Source: Eremothecium cymbalariae DBVPG#7215 (Eukaryota > Ascomycota > Saccharomycetes > Saccharomycetales > Saccharomycetaceae). Taken from it: 64,000 bases of DNA. The translations under genes and the position numbers were made by a program. Positions 37,358 through 46,110 of this stretch are shown here, piece by piece. The notes beneath the pieces are model-generated. The model was not told the DNA's origin and made no database searches. It worked only from the letters and a program-made list of their open reading frames with translations. Location: positions 992,001-1,056,000 of the forward strand of contig NC_016451.1 in NCBI RefSeq assembly GCF_000235365.1. Direction: 5' to 3'. How positions within the stretch are numbered: the stretch's first letter is position 1; the number at the start of each line of letters is the position of its first letter.

Positions 37358-38494
37358 TTACCATTTTAGCACCACCACATTCTTACCGCTATCTTTAATC
37401 CCCTTTTTGACTAGATTTAACAATTGTTCATCAGAAAATTCGTCAACATCCCATTCTAGGACATTAACATCAGGTTCTGGTGAAACAAGATGGCCATTTT
37501 CGTATAGCTTCAGTATTTTTTTGACAGTGGCCACTTTGGAATCGGGTTCTTTCTTAGTGTTTTCGGTAATCCAGTAACCTAACGATTTCAATCCATTAAA
37601 AATGAATAGGGAAGTTGGTAAGGTGACAGGTTGTTTGGACATACCTCCATATGTTAACATTGTGGAGTTAGGGCTTAGCTTCCTAGCAATTGAAGCACTA
37701 GATTTACCACCTACCGAGTTTAATGCCAATCTAATCTTGGCATTAGGGCCCAATATCTGGGGAAGCTCGGAAGCTGAAAAATGCTTATCTGAGTTCTGAG
37801 ACTCGCTAATTACCTTAGTGGCACCGTACCGTTGCTCGAGTTCCTTCGCAACCTCTTCAAAATTGTCCCTATCTCTTATAACGCTCAATGTCTTGATTCC
37901 ATTCGCCTTTGCTATTTGGGTTACAATTTTGGAAACACCAGAAGTACCAGCATTTTGAATCAACCATTCGTTACCTTTAGGATCCCAATCAATGTAATCA
38001 TTAACCAACTGGTAAGCAGTGCAGCCATTCACAGAAATAGTCGCTGCAGAATACAAGTCTAACCCATTTACTTTAATCAACGATTTGCTATCCATGAATG
38101 TCCGATAATTGGACCACGTCCCCGTGTTGGAATGTAATGGAATAACCCAGTCACCAACTTTAAGAGAAGATTCCTCTCTTGGAACAGATAAAACCTCAAA
38201 AACACCTTCATTACCTGCTATGGCACTAGGCTCCTTGGTTGAATAATCAAGGACCTTCTCCGGCTTCGAAGGATAAACACCTTGCAATTGATTGATATCT
38301 GACGGATTGATAGGGAAAGCTAATGTGCGCAACAAAATAGATTCCTCGAGCCTCTCCTTTGGTACATAATTTTGAACCTTTAGAACCTGGGTACAATCTG
38401 CTATATCGTGAGCAGAATAAATTACCGACTTGAATGATTTAGGAAGTTGTTTGCTCGACATTAGCCTTCGAAATGTGGAACTGAACGCTTGCAT
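37358..38494 (-). CDS. ETR1: Etr1, mitochondrial 2-enoyl thioester reductase
   Basis: This 378-residue protein (380 in S. cerevisiae) belongs to the medium-chain dehydrogenase/reductase superfamily. A presequence (MQAFSSTFRRLMSSKQLPKSF) is followed by FPINPSDINQLQGVYPSKP, the family's substrate-side signature with Tyr in the catalytic position. Next come ATISVNGCTAYQLVNDY and the NADPH-binding stretch WLIQNAGTSGVSKIVTQIAKANGIKTLSVIR. Etr1 performs the last reduction of mitochondrial type II fatty-acid synthesis, needed for lipoic acid and respiration. It is YBR026C in S. cerevisiae and opens synteny block B here. The start is the first ATG in frame. Confidence 0.95.
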   Translation of the reverse strand: MQAFSSTFRRLMSSKQLPKSFKSVIYSAHDIADCTQVLKVQNYVPKERLEESILLRTLAFPINPSDINQLQGVYPSKPEKVLDYSTKEPSAIAGNEGVFEVLSVPREESSLKVGDWVIPLHSNTGTWSNYRTFMDSKSLIKVNGLDLYSAATISVNGCTAYQLVNDYIDWDPKGNEWLIQNAGTSGVSKIVTQIAKANGIKTLSVIRDRDNFEEVAKELEQRYGATKVISESQNSDKHFSASELPQILGPNAKIRLALNSVGGKSSASIARKLSPNSTMLTYGGMSKQPVTLPTSLFIFNGLKSLGYWITENTKKEPDSKVATVKKILKLYENGHLVSPEPDVNVLEWDVDEFSDEQLLNLVKKGIKDSGKNVVVLKW

Positions 38495-38761
38495 AAGTCC
38501 AATACAAACTGATTGGTCAAAATGAGGGGGTTAATGGTCACTGCTTAGACTTTCCACCTTATAAAACTTAGTTGAATGTTAAAAACACCTGCTTGTTGGG
38601 TTGAATGATTCCCCCTTTCCCCATGCTTACCAACATTTTCTTTCAAAGTTGGAGAACCGCGCGTTTGTAAGGTATCACAATCGTTATAATGGTATAACAC
38701 CTCTTTTACATATTCTAAATAATAGCATGTAAGATATAGTTGGATGGATAAAAGTTGGAAA

Positions 38762-40774
38762 TCAGGATGTGCTATCTTTCCAGGTTGTATTTCTTAAGTA
38801 TTTTACGCGATTTCTAATATATTTACACATCTTCTTGTATTCAAGGGCAGGGTCTTTTGTATTTTCAATTTGTTGTTTTAAATACCCATAGTCCCTGTAA
38901 GTGAATGCCTTGCTGTTACAGACAAAGTTTTCAAATAAGGACCAATTGGCTAATTCCAAATCATAATTTGTAACCGTCGAAATACCGGAGCTATACATTC
39001 TGTAGTGACCAGAATGAGCTGGTTTGTATTTTGGGTCATTTTCATGACCTTTTAATGCTCTTGCAGCATCGAACTGCATGTCACCAGTAGTTAACAATTT
39101 CCAAGGGTTGTAAGATGGTGAAAGGGAACGTATGAATTTCATGGGTATGAAGTCAAAGAAAAGCAGGAAATCCTGAATATGATATACGTCATTATGTTTC
39201 TTCCAAAAATCTGCTCTAAGTTCGTCATTTGTTTCTAAATCATTGATATCTCTCGGCTTGAAGGTTTTACGATTAGCATGGTGGGCATTCCCGTCATTTT
39301 TGAAGGATTCCAGTAGCGTATCGGCGTTCTCCTTGATAATTTCCCTGGCTAGCCTTGCAAACTCTGTGTCCTCTATATAATCATATAGAAGCATTGCAAC
39401 TTTGCGGAAAGTTTTGCCCTCATCGCTGTTTGTCGAAGCTAGCTCTTCATCTAAGATCCGTACCCCAGTAGTTATATTTTCCCAGTGGCCTTCATGAGCA
39501 GATGGAGTTTTAACCTGATAGTACTTTGGGGTATCGGGATATAAAGCATGAGCTGCTAATGCAAAGGTATCTTTTTCACATTCTGAACCTTGATCGCAGC
39601 CAAGTAACGGGTAGTATAACGACGGTCCATTAAAACTGTAGTATAATGACATAATTATGGTATCCAAATGAATTTGTTTATCAATAAGCAACGGTCCACT
39701 TGCTGTACTTCCATCTGGAATTGCATTCTCCGAATCATGAAATGGGAAAGGCGAATCACCTTTAGGTGACTCATAGAGTACTTTAGGTGACGAATCATCG
39801 ACACTAAATCTTAACCGAGTGTCAGCATGCACATTTATCCCAACAATTTTATAGAGATCTGGATGGTGTAACCTGCGCCAGTAGTCAGGCCATAAGATCA
39901 TACCATTTTCTTTAAGTTGACTATGGTGGAAATAACCATCAATCGAATTAACAACAAAAGTGTCGCTATCCAAGAGTAATACCCTTCTGAAAGATGAAAC
40001 TATTAAAGCTAATGACTTATACTGGGAACTTTCGATCTTATTCAACACATCACTGTCAAAAATATCTTCAAAAAACAAACATGTAGAGAGACCTGTAGGA
40101 TCCAACATTGGAAGTACCTTGGTGCAGAACACTTCGTCGTCCTGTTTTTTCGAAGGAATGACAATCTGAATAGGAACTGATCTTCTCATGATAATGCCAC
40201 CGTTTTGTCTAATCGCTTTAATGGAAGCCATAGCAGATAGGGTATGTTCGCCCCCAGCCATAATTATAACGCCGTCCCCCTTGTAAGGATACGATTCTAG
40301 ATTGGCCAAGGACTTCATAAGCGTACCTTGGACGTATTCCTTAAACTGCAAATGACTCGCCATCATTTTTGACTTTATATCATCAGATACATGTAAACAT
40401 TTTGATAGTTCCGCCTCAGTTAGTTGTAGCAATACTTCATGTTTGCCTTCATCGATAGAAACCCTTCTATGTTGACAATTGTCATCTTGTAACAGCTTTA
40501 GTTCGTCAACAGGTGCACTTTCTTGCACAGCAGTCACCACCTGATTGATAAATTCCTTATAATGTTCCGGATATGAATGCACCATAACATACGGTGTTCT
40601 GTACCTTAAATTTAAGAGGTTATTATTGCTGTGCATATCGAAAGTAGGAACCATAACCCCATATAAAAACACAAGGAAACTCGAAAGTAAAACAGATAAC
40701 AAAACCAACTGGAACGTCTTCTTCATAGATTTCCTGCGCCAAAGATGAGCAATGTGCCTAAAAGAAGCGGACAT
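38762..40774 (-). CDS. Mnn1-family alpha-1,3-mannosyltransferase
   Basis: This protein has 670 residues from the ATG at 40772-40774; the longer frame starts with TTG. It is a type II Golgi membrane protein. A basic cytosolic start (MSASFRHIAHLWRRKSMKKTF) precedes one membrane anchor (about residues 22-44, LVLLSVLLSSFLVFLYGVMV). A luminal GT71 domain follows with the nucleotide-sugar DxD motif in RRVLLLDSDTFVVN. Other family blocks are GDGVIIMAGGEHTLSAMASIKAIRQ, SAHEGHWENITTGVRI and the Cys-rich LLGCDQGSECEKDTFALAA. S. cerevisiae has several members (MNN1, MNT2, MNT3, MNT4) that cap N- and O-glycans with alpha-1,3-mannose. I cannot tell which one this equals. None is next to ETR1 in S. cerevisiae. 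Confidence 0.88.
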   Translation of the reverse strand: MSASFRHIAHLWRRKSMKKTFQLVLLSVLLSSFLVFLYGVMVPTFDMHSNNNLLNLRYRTPYVMVHSYPEHYKEFINQVVTAVQESAPVDELKLLQDDNCQHRRVSIDEGKHEVLLQLTEAELSKCLHVSDDIKSKMMASHLQFKEYVQGTLMKSLANLESYPYKGDGVIIMAGGEHTLSAMASIKAIRQNGGIIMRRSVPIQIVIPSKKQDDEVFCTKVLPMLDPTGLSTCLFFEDIFDSDVLNKIESSQYKSLALIVSSFRRVLLLDSDTFVVNSIDGYFHHSQLKENGMILWPDYWRRLHHPDLYKIVGINVHADTRLRFSVDDSSPKVLYESPKGDSPFPFHDSENAIPDGSTASGPLLIDKQIHLDTIIMSLYYSFNGPSLYYPLLGCDQGSECEKDTFALAAHALYPDTPKYYQVKTPSAHEGHWENITTGVRILDEELASTNSDEGKTFRKVAMLLYDYIEDTEFARLAREIIKENADTLLESFKNDGNAHHANRKTFKPRDINDLETNDELRADFWKKHNDVYHIQDFLLFFDFIPMKFIRSLSPSYNPWKLLTTGDMQFDAARALKGHENDPKYKPAHSGHYRMYSSGISTVTNYDLELANWSLFENFVCNSKAFTYRDYGYLKQQIENTKDPALEYKKMCKYIRNRVKYLRNTTWKDSTS

Positions 40775-41658
40775 CTTCCTGATACCTTCGCCCAATGTAA
40801 CAACGACCAAGTTCAATATGATCGGAATGTATAGTAAGAAACTTTCAAAATCCTCTATCGTTCGGATTAACCCCTGTGCACTTTTTTATGTGGTATCCCC
40901 AGCTTATAATCTACTCCTAATACAAACAAACTAGAATACAAGGCTTAATAACCTCTTCGAGCATATGGAGTATGTTCCTTATCAATCAAAAATAAAACTC
41001 AATACGGTGAATTTATTTAGAAATTATATACTTGTCGAAAAACGAAACTAGAAAAGAATCGTACCACCACATTCGTAAGAAAACGGCTCAACAGTTAAAA
41101 TGGCTGCCGTAGTACTATTATATATGTATTTTAACATCTGGATATTTGTACAAAAGGTGGTATTGGTGTAAATTGTACGTATGTGTGATTGATGACTGGT
41201 TGAGTTGCCATTTTAATGAACTAATTAGCTTGTGTGTGTTGATGTCAAGTGGATATAAAAAGAAACGAGAATATACCAAATGAACATGGATTATTATAAT
41301 AACTTATTAATTTGATGATATATACGTATTTAACAGCAACTATAGATCGAAAGTATTGGTTAGCTTTAAATAATTTCAGTCTTAGGGTTTTGTACCCACG
41401 GAGTTTCACTTATTTGAAAAACGAGCGTCAGGCTTGGCGACGTTCGGCAAATAACGACGACAGCCTCAGCAAGACATATCATATAGTAATATAGACAGGC
41501 GATGGAGATAGTTGCAGATGTAGAATACTCTTAGTTTTAAGATTTCTAATTCATATTTAATTCGAAGAAATTCTAGTGTTTAGAATCTTTAACAAGGACT
41601 CTAATTCTACTAAGTTAGCAGGTGTGAAATACACTATATTAGGCTTCAATAGTAGTTC
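40775..41658. promoter_or_regulatory. Divergent promoter region, mannosyltransferase and 216-residue protein
   Basis: These 884 bp are AT-rich, with TATA-like elements (TATTATATATGTATTT near 41115 and GGATATAAAAAG near 41252). Short frames of about 60 codons are not supported. I see no RNA gene. Confidence 0.4.
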
Positions 41659-42309
41659 ATGGCATACTACCACAAAATGATGAGAGAGGATACCAACAGA
41701 ATAAAATACATAAGGAGCAACAAAAACAGCAACGATATCAATATCAATATCAATATCAACATTAACAAGAGGAGCAGTTTAAATGGTAAATTAAGTAAGG
41801 GCAAAGTTATAAAATACTGGTCTGTCGTCAAAAGACATCTAATTGATACTGGAGATATCTATCAAGATGAACATTTAGTGTATTCTGGGGGTGGGGTTAT
41901 ATTGAAAGATAATATTCAAGATCCAATTGTGCCAGTATACCAACCGACAAGCTCAGATGACTTCATTAACAAGAAGCTATTTCAGAATAACTTGACAGCA
42001 GCTCAGATTCAGAAAAGGAAACAGGAGGATTTAGAAATCCAGGTTAAAAATGAGATTTTTTTGGAAACCTCCGAACAGCGGTTGAAGAGATTTACCAGAG
42101 GTTATCGAAGGTCACAAAACATGGAAATCACGCCGCCCTTAACGGATAGCTCGGCAAGCCTATCTTCATCCTCAGGGAAATCAGGCACCTCTGAGTTGGG
42201 CAGCACAAACGGTATAAGGAAATGGGGAACAATTCAATTGAAGAGGGTTATCATACCTTTAGATGAAAAGGTTCACACACCTTTTTCCTTTCAAGTATCT
42301 TCTATCTAG
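41659..42309 (+). CDS. Uncharacterised 216-residue protein
   Basis: I do not recognise this protein. It starts MAYYHKMMREDTNRIKYIRSN, followed by a low-complexity (IN)n repeat at about residues 27-36. A conserved-looking core is KGKVIKYWSVVKRHLIDTGDIY and EHLVYSGGGVILKDNIQDP. Then comes a charged, probably coiled segment (AAQIQKRKQEDLEIQVKNEI..TSEQRLKRFTRGYRR) and a Ser-rich linker before a short basic end. No signal peptide or membrane segment is present. It is convergent with YPK3. In S. cerevisiae only a dubious frame (YBR027C) occupies the corresponding place. The ATG context and unbroken length favour a real gene, perhaps a fast-evolving regulatory protein. No function is assigned. Confidence 0.65.
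   Translation: MAYYHKMMREDTNRIKYIRSNKNSNDINININININKRSSLNGKLSKGKVIKYWSVVKRHLIDTGDIYQDEHLVYSGGGVILKDNIQDPIVPVYQPTSSDDFINKKLFQNNLTAAQIQKRKQEDLEIQVKNEIFLETSEQRLKRFTRGYRRSQNMEITPPLTDSSASLSSSSGKSGTSELGSTNGIRKWGTIQLKRVIIPLDEKVHTPFSFQVSSI
41735..41766 (+). repeat. (ATCAAT)n hexamer repeat encoding Ile-Asn
   Basis: About five copies of ATCAAT/ATCAAC encode the INININ stretch of the 216-residue protein. Confidence 0.85.
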
Positions 42310-42493
42310 GAGTAGCATAAATAGCATTGATGAATTTGGGTAGAGAGATATATCTGTTGTGTGGTTTAAATAGCGTTCATATTATTCTAAAGCAAGAATA
42401 TAGTTAAAAGCCAGCGAATATTATAACGCAATATAGTACAAGTTATAACCACCACCATTTATAAATAAAAATCCGGAAAGATAAAACAATAAA

Positions 42494-44107
42494 TCAGAAG
42501 TACCTATCTAGGTAACTTCTACTTGCTACAAAACTGAAGCCCTTAAATATATCATTTTTGTTTGGTTCGTTAAAATATTTTGTGCGATGATCTTGAATAG
42601 CTATACCATTTGCTTGAAAGTCTTCGCTATCCAACCTCCGTTCAGTAAACTCTGAATCAAAATTCTCGGCCAATTCCCAATCTGTAATAACAGGCAATAT
42701 AGGACCAACTGTAGTTTTCTGCAACTCACCGTTCTCCATTAGTTTCCAATTAATTTTACGAAATATAAAATGTGATTGATAAGCAGTAGTCTTGGTTTGT
42801 CCTGCCTTCTTTTTCTTAGTTTTTGGACCCTCCTTATTCCAAAAAATATCGACATCCCACCTCTTTAAGGTGTCCTTTTTCAACAATGCATTCAAGTAAT
42901 CTTTCATCCCATCGCTAAGGTAGCTAGGTAACTTGACACTTTTTTCTCTCTGAATTTTACTTAATATTACCTTGTGATTAATTCCTGTAAAGGGCGGCTT
43001 TCCAATTAACATGTCATATGCCAAGCTTCCTAGCGAATACCAGTCGCAGTTTTGTGTATAAGGCAGACCCTCTAAAATTTCTGGTGCACAATATTCAGGA
43101 GTTCCAATAATAGAATATAATTCGTTCACAGATTCACCTGATATTGGATAATCCGGTTGGTGAACACTTTTCTTAGAAAGACCAAAGTCCGTCAACACTA
43201 AATGGCCCCTTTCATTTAACAAACAATTCTCGGGCTTTAAATCCCTGTAAACTATACCTTTTCCATGCAAAAACTTTAGTGCACAGCTAAGTTCTGCAGC
43301 GTAGAATGCGACAGTAGTTTCGTCCAAAGTACCTTGCTCCTTTAAATGATAAAATAACTCACCACCTGGAATATATTGTAAAAGAAGATAAAGTCTGTGA
43401 TGGTCATGAAATGAATAAAATAACTTGACAATATTTGGGTGTTCCAATTGGGAAAGTATAGACCGTTCAGCAAAAGTACGTTCTACTCTTTTCTTGATTG
43501 TTGTGTTTATTGTGTTGTCTTCATCTGCATATTCATCTATTCCTTCCTGCTGTGTAATCAATATTTCTGCCTTTTTCAACTGTTTAATTGCATAAAGCTT
43601 GTTGGTCAACTGGTCCTTCACCAATAGAACTTTGCCGTAGGCACCTTTCCCCAATACCCTTATTGGTTTGAAATCCTCGAGTTTCCTGGGGGCATGTTTT
43701 GTTTTGAAGTCTGGGCTGCTCCGATAAAACTCTTGAATAGCCGGCTCTTCCTCTACTGATAAAGAAAACCTTGTCGTATTTGGTGGAGTATTAATGGGGA
43801 ATTTATTATAAAGCGAAGACCTCCTTCTAATGCGTGTCGATGTCGTATTGCCCTTATTATTAGAAGATGTGCCTGGATGAAATATCGGAGAAGTTGATGG
43901 TTCATTCTTAGACGGCAACGCCGTTGGATTAGCAGACATTAAATTTTTATACCATGGTAACTCTTGTGAGGGCTCATCGACGTATGAACCATACTCTTGA
44001 TGGTGACTATTATTGCTCTGTGTGTCATCTAGCTCATCAGGCAAAATGACACACGACCCGTTACTGGTAAACTTCGAAATTTCTTCATCAAATTTGAAAA
44101 GAGTCAT
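42494..44107 (-). CDS. YPK3: Ypk3, AGC-family ribosomal-protein S6 kinase
   Basis: This protein has 537 residues from the ATG at 44105-44107 (MTLFKFDEEISKF); the longer frame starts with TTG. The kinase domain begins at FKPIRVLGKGAYGKVLLVKD. It carries YAIKQLKK, a small charged insert, YLLLQYIPGGELFYHL, VYRDLKPEN, TDFGLSKK, the activation-loop block IGTPEYCAPEIL, and DWYSLGSLAYDMLIGKPPF. An AGC tail follows with a hydrophobic motif (GFSFVA) near the C-terminus. Ypk3 phosphorylates ribosomal protein S6 under TORC1 control. Length (525) and neighbourhood (YBR028C between ETR1 and CDS1) agree. Confidence 0.92.
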   Translation of the reverse strand: MTLFKFDEEISKFTSNGSCVILPDELDDTQSNNSHHQEYGSYVDEPSQELPWYKNLMSANPTALPSKNEPSTSPIFHPGTSSNNKGNTTSTRIRRRSSLYNKFPINTPPNTTRFSLSVEEEPAIQEFYRSSPDFKTKHAPRKLEDFKPIRVLGKGAYGKVLLVKDQLTNKLYAIKQLKKAEILITQQEGIDEYADEDNTINTTIKKRVERTFAERSILSQLEHPNIVKLFYSFHDHHRLYLLLQYIPGGELFYHLKEQGTLDETTVAFYAAELSCALKFLHGKGIVYRDLKPENCLLNERGHLVLTDFGLSKKSVHQPDYPISGESVNELYSIIGTPEYCAPEILEGLPYTQNCDWYSLGSLAYDMLIGKPPFTGINHKVILSKIQREKSVKLPSYLSDGMKDYLNALLKKDTLKRWDVDIFWNKEGPKTKKKKAGQTKTTAYQSHFIFRKINWKLMENGELQKTTVGPILPVITDWELAENFDSEFTERRLDSEDFQANGIAIQDHRTKYFNEPNKNDIFKGFSFVASRSYLDRYF

Positions 44108-44542
44108 CTCCCTTATACAAAAGGACAAATAACCCTCTATAACCGATTACACGGGATGCGGTTTATCTCTTTACTCCTTAGGTTTGTAGATTCGAAGACA
44201 ACGTCTTCATTGTAAAAAGACGGAAACTTTTTACCAGCGACAACTTTGGGCTTCCGTCCAGCGGACAAGTCATCGCCAAAATCAAACAGAGTATAGACAA
44301 TCGGACCACATACAGTCTCCGCTATAGTTATAACACATGAGATAGTTTTTATTGACGTATTATATGTAAAAACAAATTAAGAATACATAAAATGATAATA
44401 ACCCCTTTTTTCTGTATGATTGGAACGGTGGAAAACAACCAGGTATTACAAGTATGCACAGGCGAAACGAGAAGACAGTTTTAGGATAAAAAAATGGATA
44501 AAGGGAAGAAGGAAACATATGTAGTCTTCAATCAAAAAAGCA
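44108..44542. promoter_or_regulatory. YPK3 promoter and CDS1 3' region
   Basis: These 435 bp contain no recognised site other than AT-rich tracts near 44340-44400. No gene is supported. Confidence 0.4.
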
Positions 44543-45850
44543 TTAAAGATCGTACAATTTAGAAAGTCTTTGAAAGACTCCTTCTGAAATGCTGCCATTG
44601 TTGAATAAAATGTGATTCAAAGAGTCGATTAACTGTATGATTTGACGTTCATCAAAGTTCATTATGATAGTTGATAATACAGTTTCTACCGTTATTCTTT
44701 TTTCATTTATAAATGTCTCAAAGTACAAGTTCATAAAAGATCCCATCATAAACTGGCAGTCAACTCTATCGGTAATACCACCATGTCCCGGAATTGAATG
44801 GCCAAAGTCCTTAACTTTAAATGTTCTCTTTAATCCAGATGCAAAAAATCCACCAAAAGGTGCGAAGAGAGACGCAAAAGTTGCAAGGTTTAAAGCATGC
44901 AAATATATCGGCTTTATGGTGATTGAAAGAATGTCGAAACGTTCAAATAAGATTGGAGGTAGCCTATACTCTTGAGGAATGAACACTGGGTTGATATCGC
45001 AGTTCAATGGAGTGAAAAAGTTCGTGTGAATATCTCTCACAGGGCACGTCATGTATGAATACGGGGTTAACAACCTGGTCAATACAATTGAAGCAAGTGC
45101 AGTGAAAAACCATGCACCTATAAAGCCTTCTAGGGTCTTTTTAGGTGAGATTGCAATTAACTTGGTGCGACCAAAGGTAATTCCACATAAGTACGCAAAA
45201 ATGTCATTAACAATAACAAGTCCACAAGGCAAAAGGAACCATATTAACCCATTTAGCACATTATTAATAATTAAATGTGCCTGGAAAACGACGAGCAATA
45301 ACACCATATGTGTGATGCATAAAGTTGCAAATTGAAACTTTAAAAACCCTTTTCTCAAACTGCAAACAAATACAATAAACCCGAGAACGTATAAACAGTA
45401 ACTAATAAACTTGTGGTTGGAAGCAACAAAACTAAACAGCCCATAGTTCATAGAATTGTCCTTAAAGAATTTTAAAAGCGACCTACCATCCAAATAATAA
45501 ATAGTAGTAAATAAAAAATACCAATTCAGTGTTCTAGTCAATGGCAAATTCTTCTCCCGTCCCGATTGCCCAGTAACCGCAATACATTCTTTAAATGTCG
45601 CTATCTGGCAACCCAAGATTAACATAACACACCAGAAATGACCCAAAGCAAGCGTCACAAAGAACCCACTAATCATTATCATGGTCCATATGGTACGTAC
45701 AACAAAATTATAAGTCTTGGATTCTTTCGCTAACATCGCAGGAGTTCCTTCGCTAGTCGCGGACATTTTTGTATCTGTGCTTGAATCCACATAATCACCA
45801 TCAACAGTCTTTTCCTTGCACATACTTTTCCCAGGCTTTTTAGTTGTCAT
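44543..45850 (-). CDS. CDS1: Cds1, phosphatidate cytidylyltransferase (CDP-diacylglycerol synthase)
   Basis: This protein has 435 residues from the ATG at 45848-45850; the codon three earlier is TTG. After a hydrophilic N-terminus come about eight membrane segments. The family signature lies near the C-terminus: SGLKRTFKVKDFGHSIPGHGGITDRVDCQ. Also seen are NDIFAYLCGITFGRTKLIAISPKKTLEGFIG, the conserved cytosolic block. Cds1 makes CDP-diacylglycerol from phosphatidate and CTP in the ER and feeds phosphatidylinositol, phosphatidylserine and phosphatidylglycerol synthesis. It is YBR029C (457 residues) next to YPK3. A CACGTG E-box lies 193 bp upstream (46043-46048). Confidence 0.96.
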   Translation of the reverse strand: MTTKKPGKSMCKEKTVDGDYVDSSTDTKMSATSEGTPAMLAKESKTYNFVVRTIWTMIMISGFFVTLALGHFWCVMLILGCQIATFKECIAVTGQSGREKNLPLTRTLNWYFLFTTIYYLDGRSLLKFFKDNSMNYGLFSFVASNHKFISYCLYVLGFIVFVCSLRKGFLKFQFATLCITHMVLLLVVFQAHLIINNVLNGLIWFLLPCGLVIVNDIFAYLCGITFGRTKLIAISPKKTLEGFIGAWFFTALASIVLTRLLTPYSYMTCPVRDIHTNFFTPLNCDINPVFIPQEYRLPPILFERFDILSITIKPIYLHALNLATFASLFAPFGGFFASGLKRTFKVKDFGHSIPGHGGITDRVDCQFMMGSFMNLYFETFINEKRITVETVLSTIIMNFDERQIIQLIDSLNHILFNNGSISEGVFQRLSKLYDL

Positions 45851-46042
45851 AATGAACAAATTAAGCTTATTTCGAGGAGAACGACACCAGTCGGCTTTAC
45901 TTTTTTATATATTCTTGAGATAGATAAATCTTGATAATATTTTAATGTCATGAAATATCGAAGTCTGTACTAAAAAGTCCATGTGAAAAAAAAGAAAAAA
46001 CGTAGACTTAGAAACTCAAAAAAAAGTGTTGGAAGCTAATGT

Positions 46043-46048
46043 CACGTG
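46043..46048. promoter_or_regulatory. E-box (TCACGTGA) upstream of CDS1
   Basis: GTCACGTGATC in the CDS1 promoter is a candidate Cbf1 or Ino2/Ino4 site. S. cerevisiae CDS1 responds to inositol through UAS-INO. The flanks here favour Cbf1-type (RTCACGTG) as much as UAS-INO (CATGTGAAAT). Confidence 0.45.
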
Positions 46049-46110
46049 ATCTTAACAATGGACATCTCTATCTCTATCTATCCATATATATAGATATAAG
46101 GCAAGGCTAT

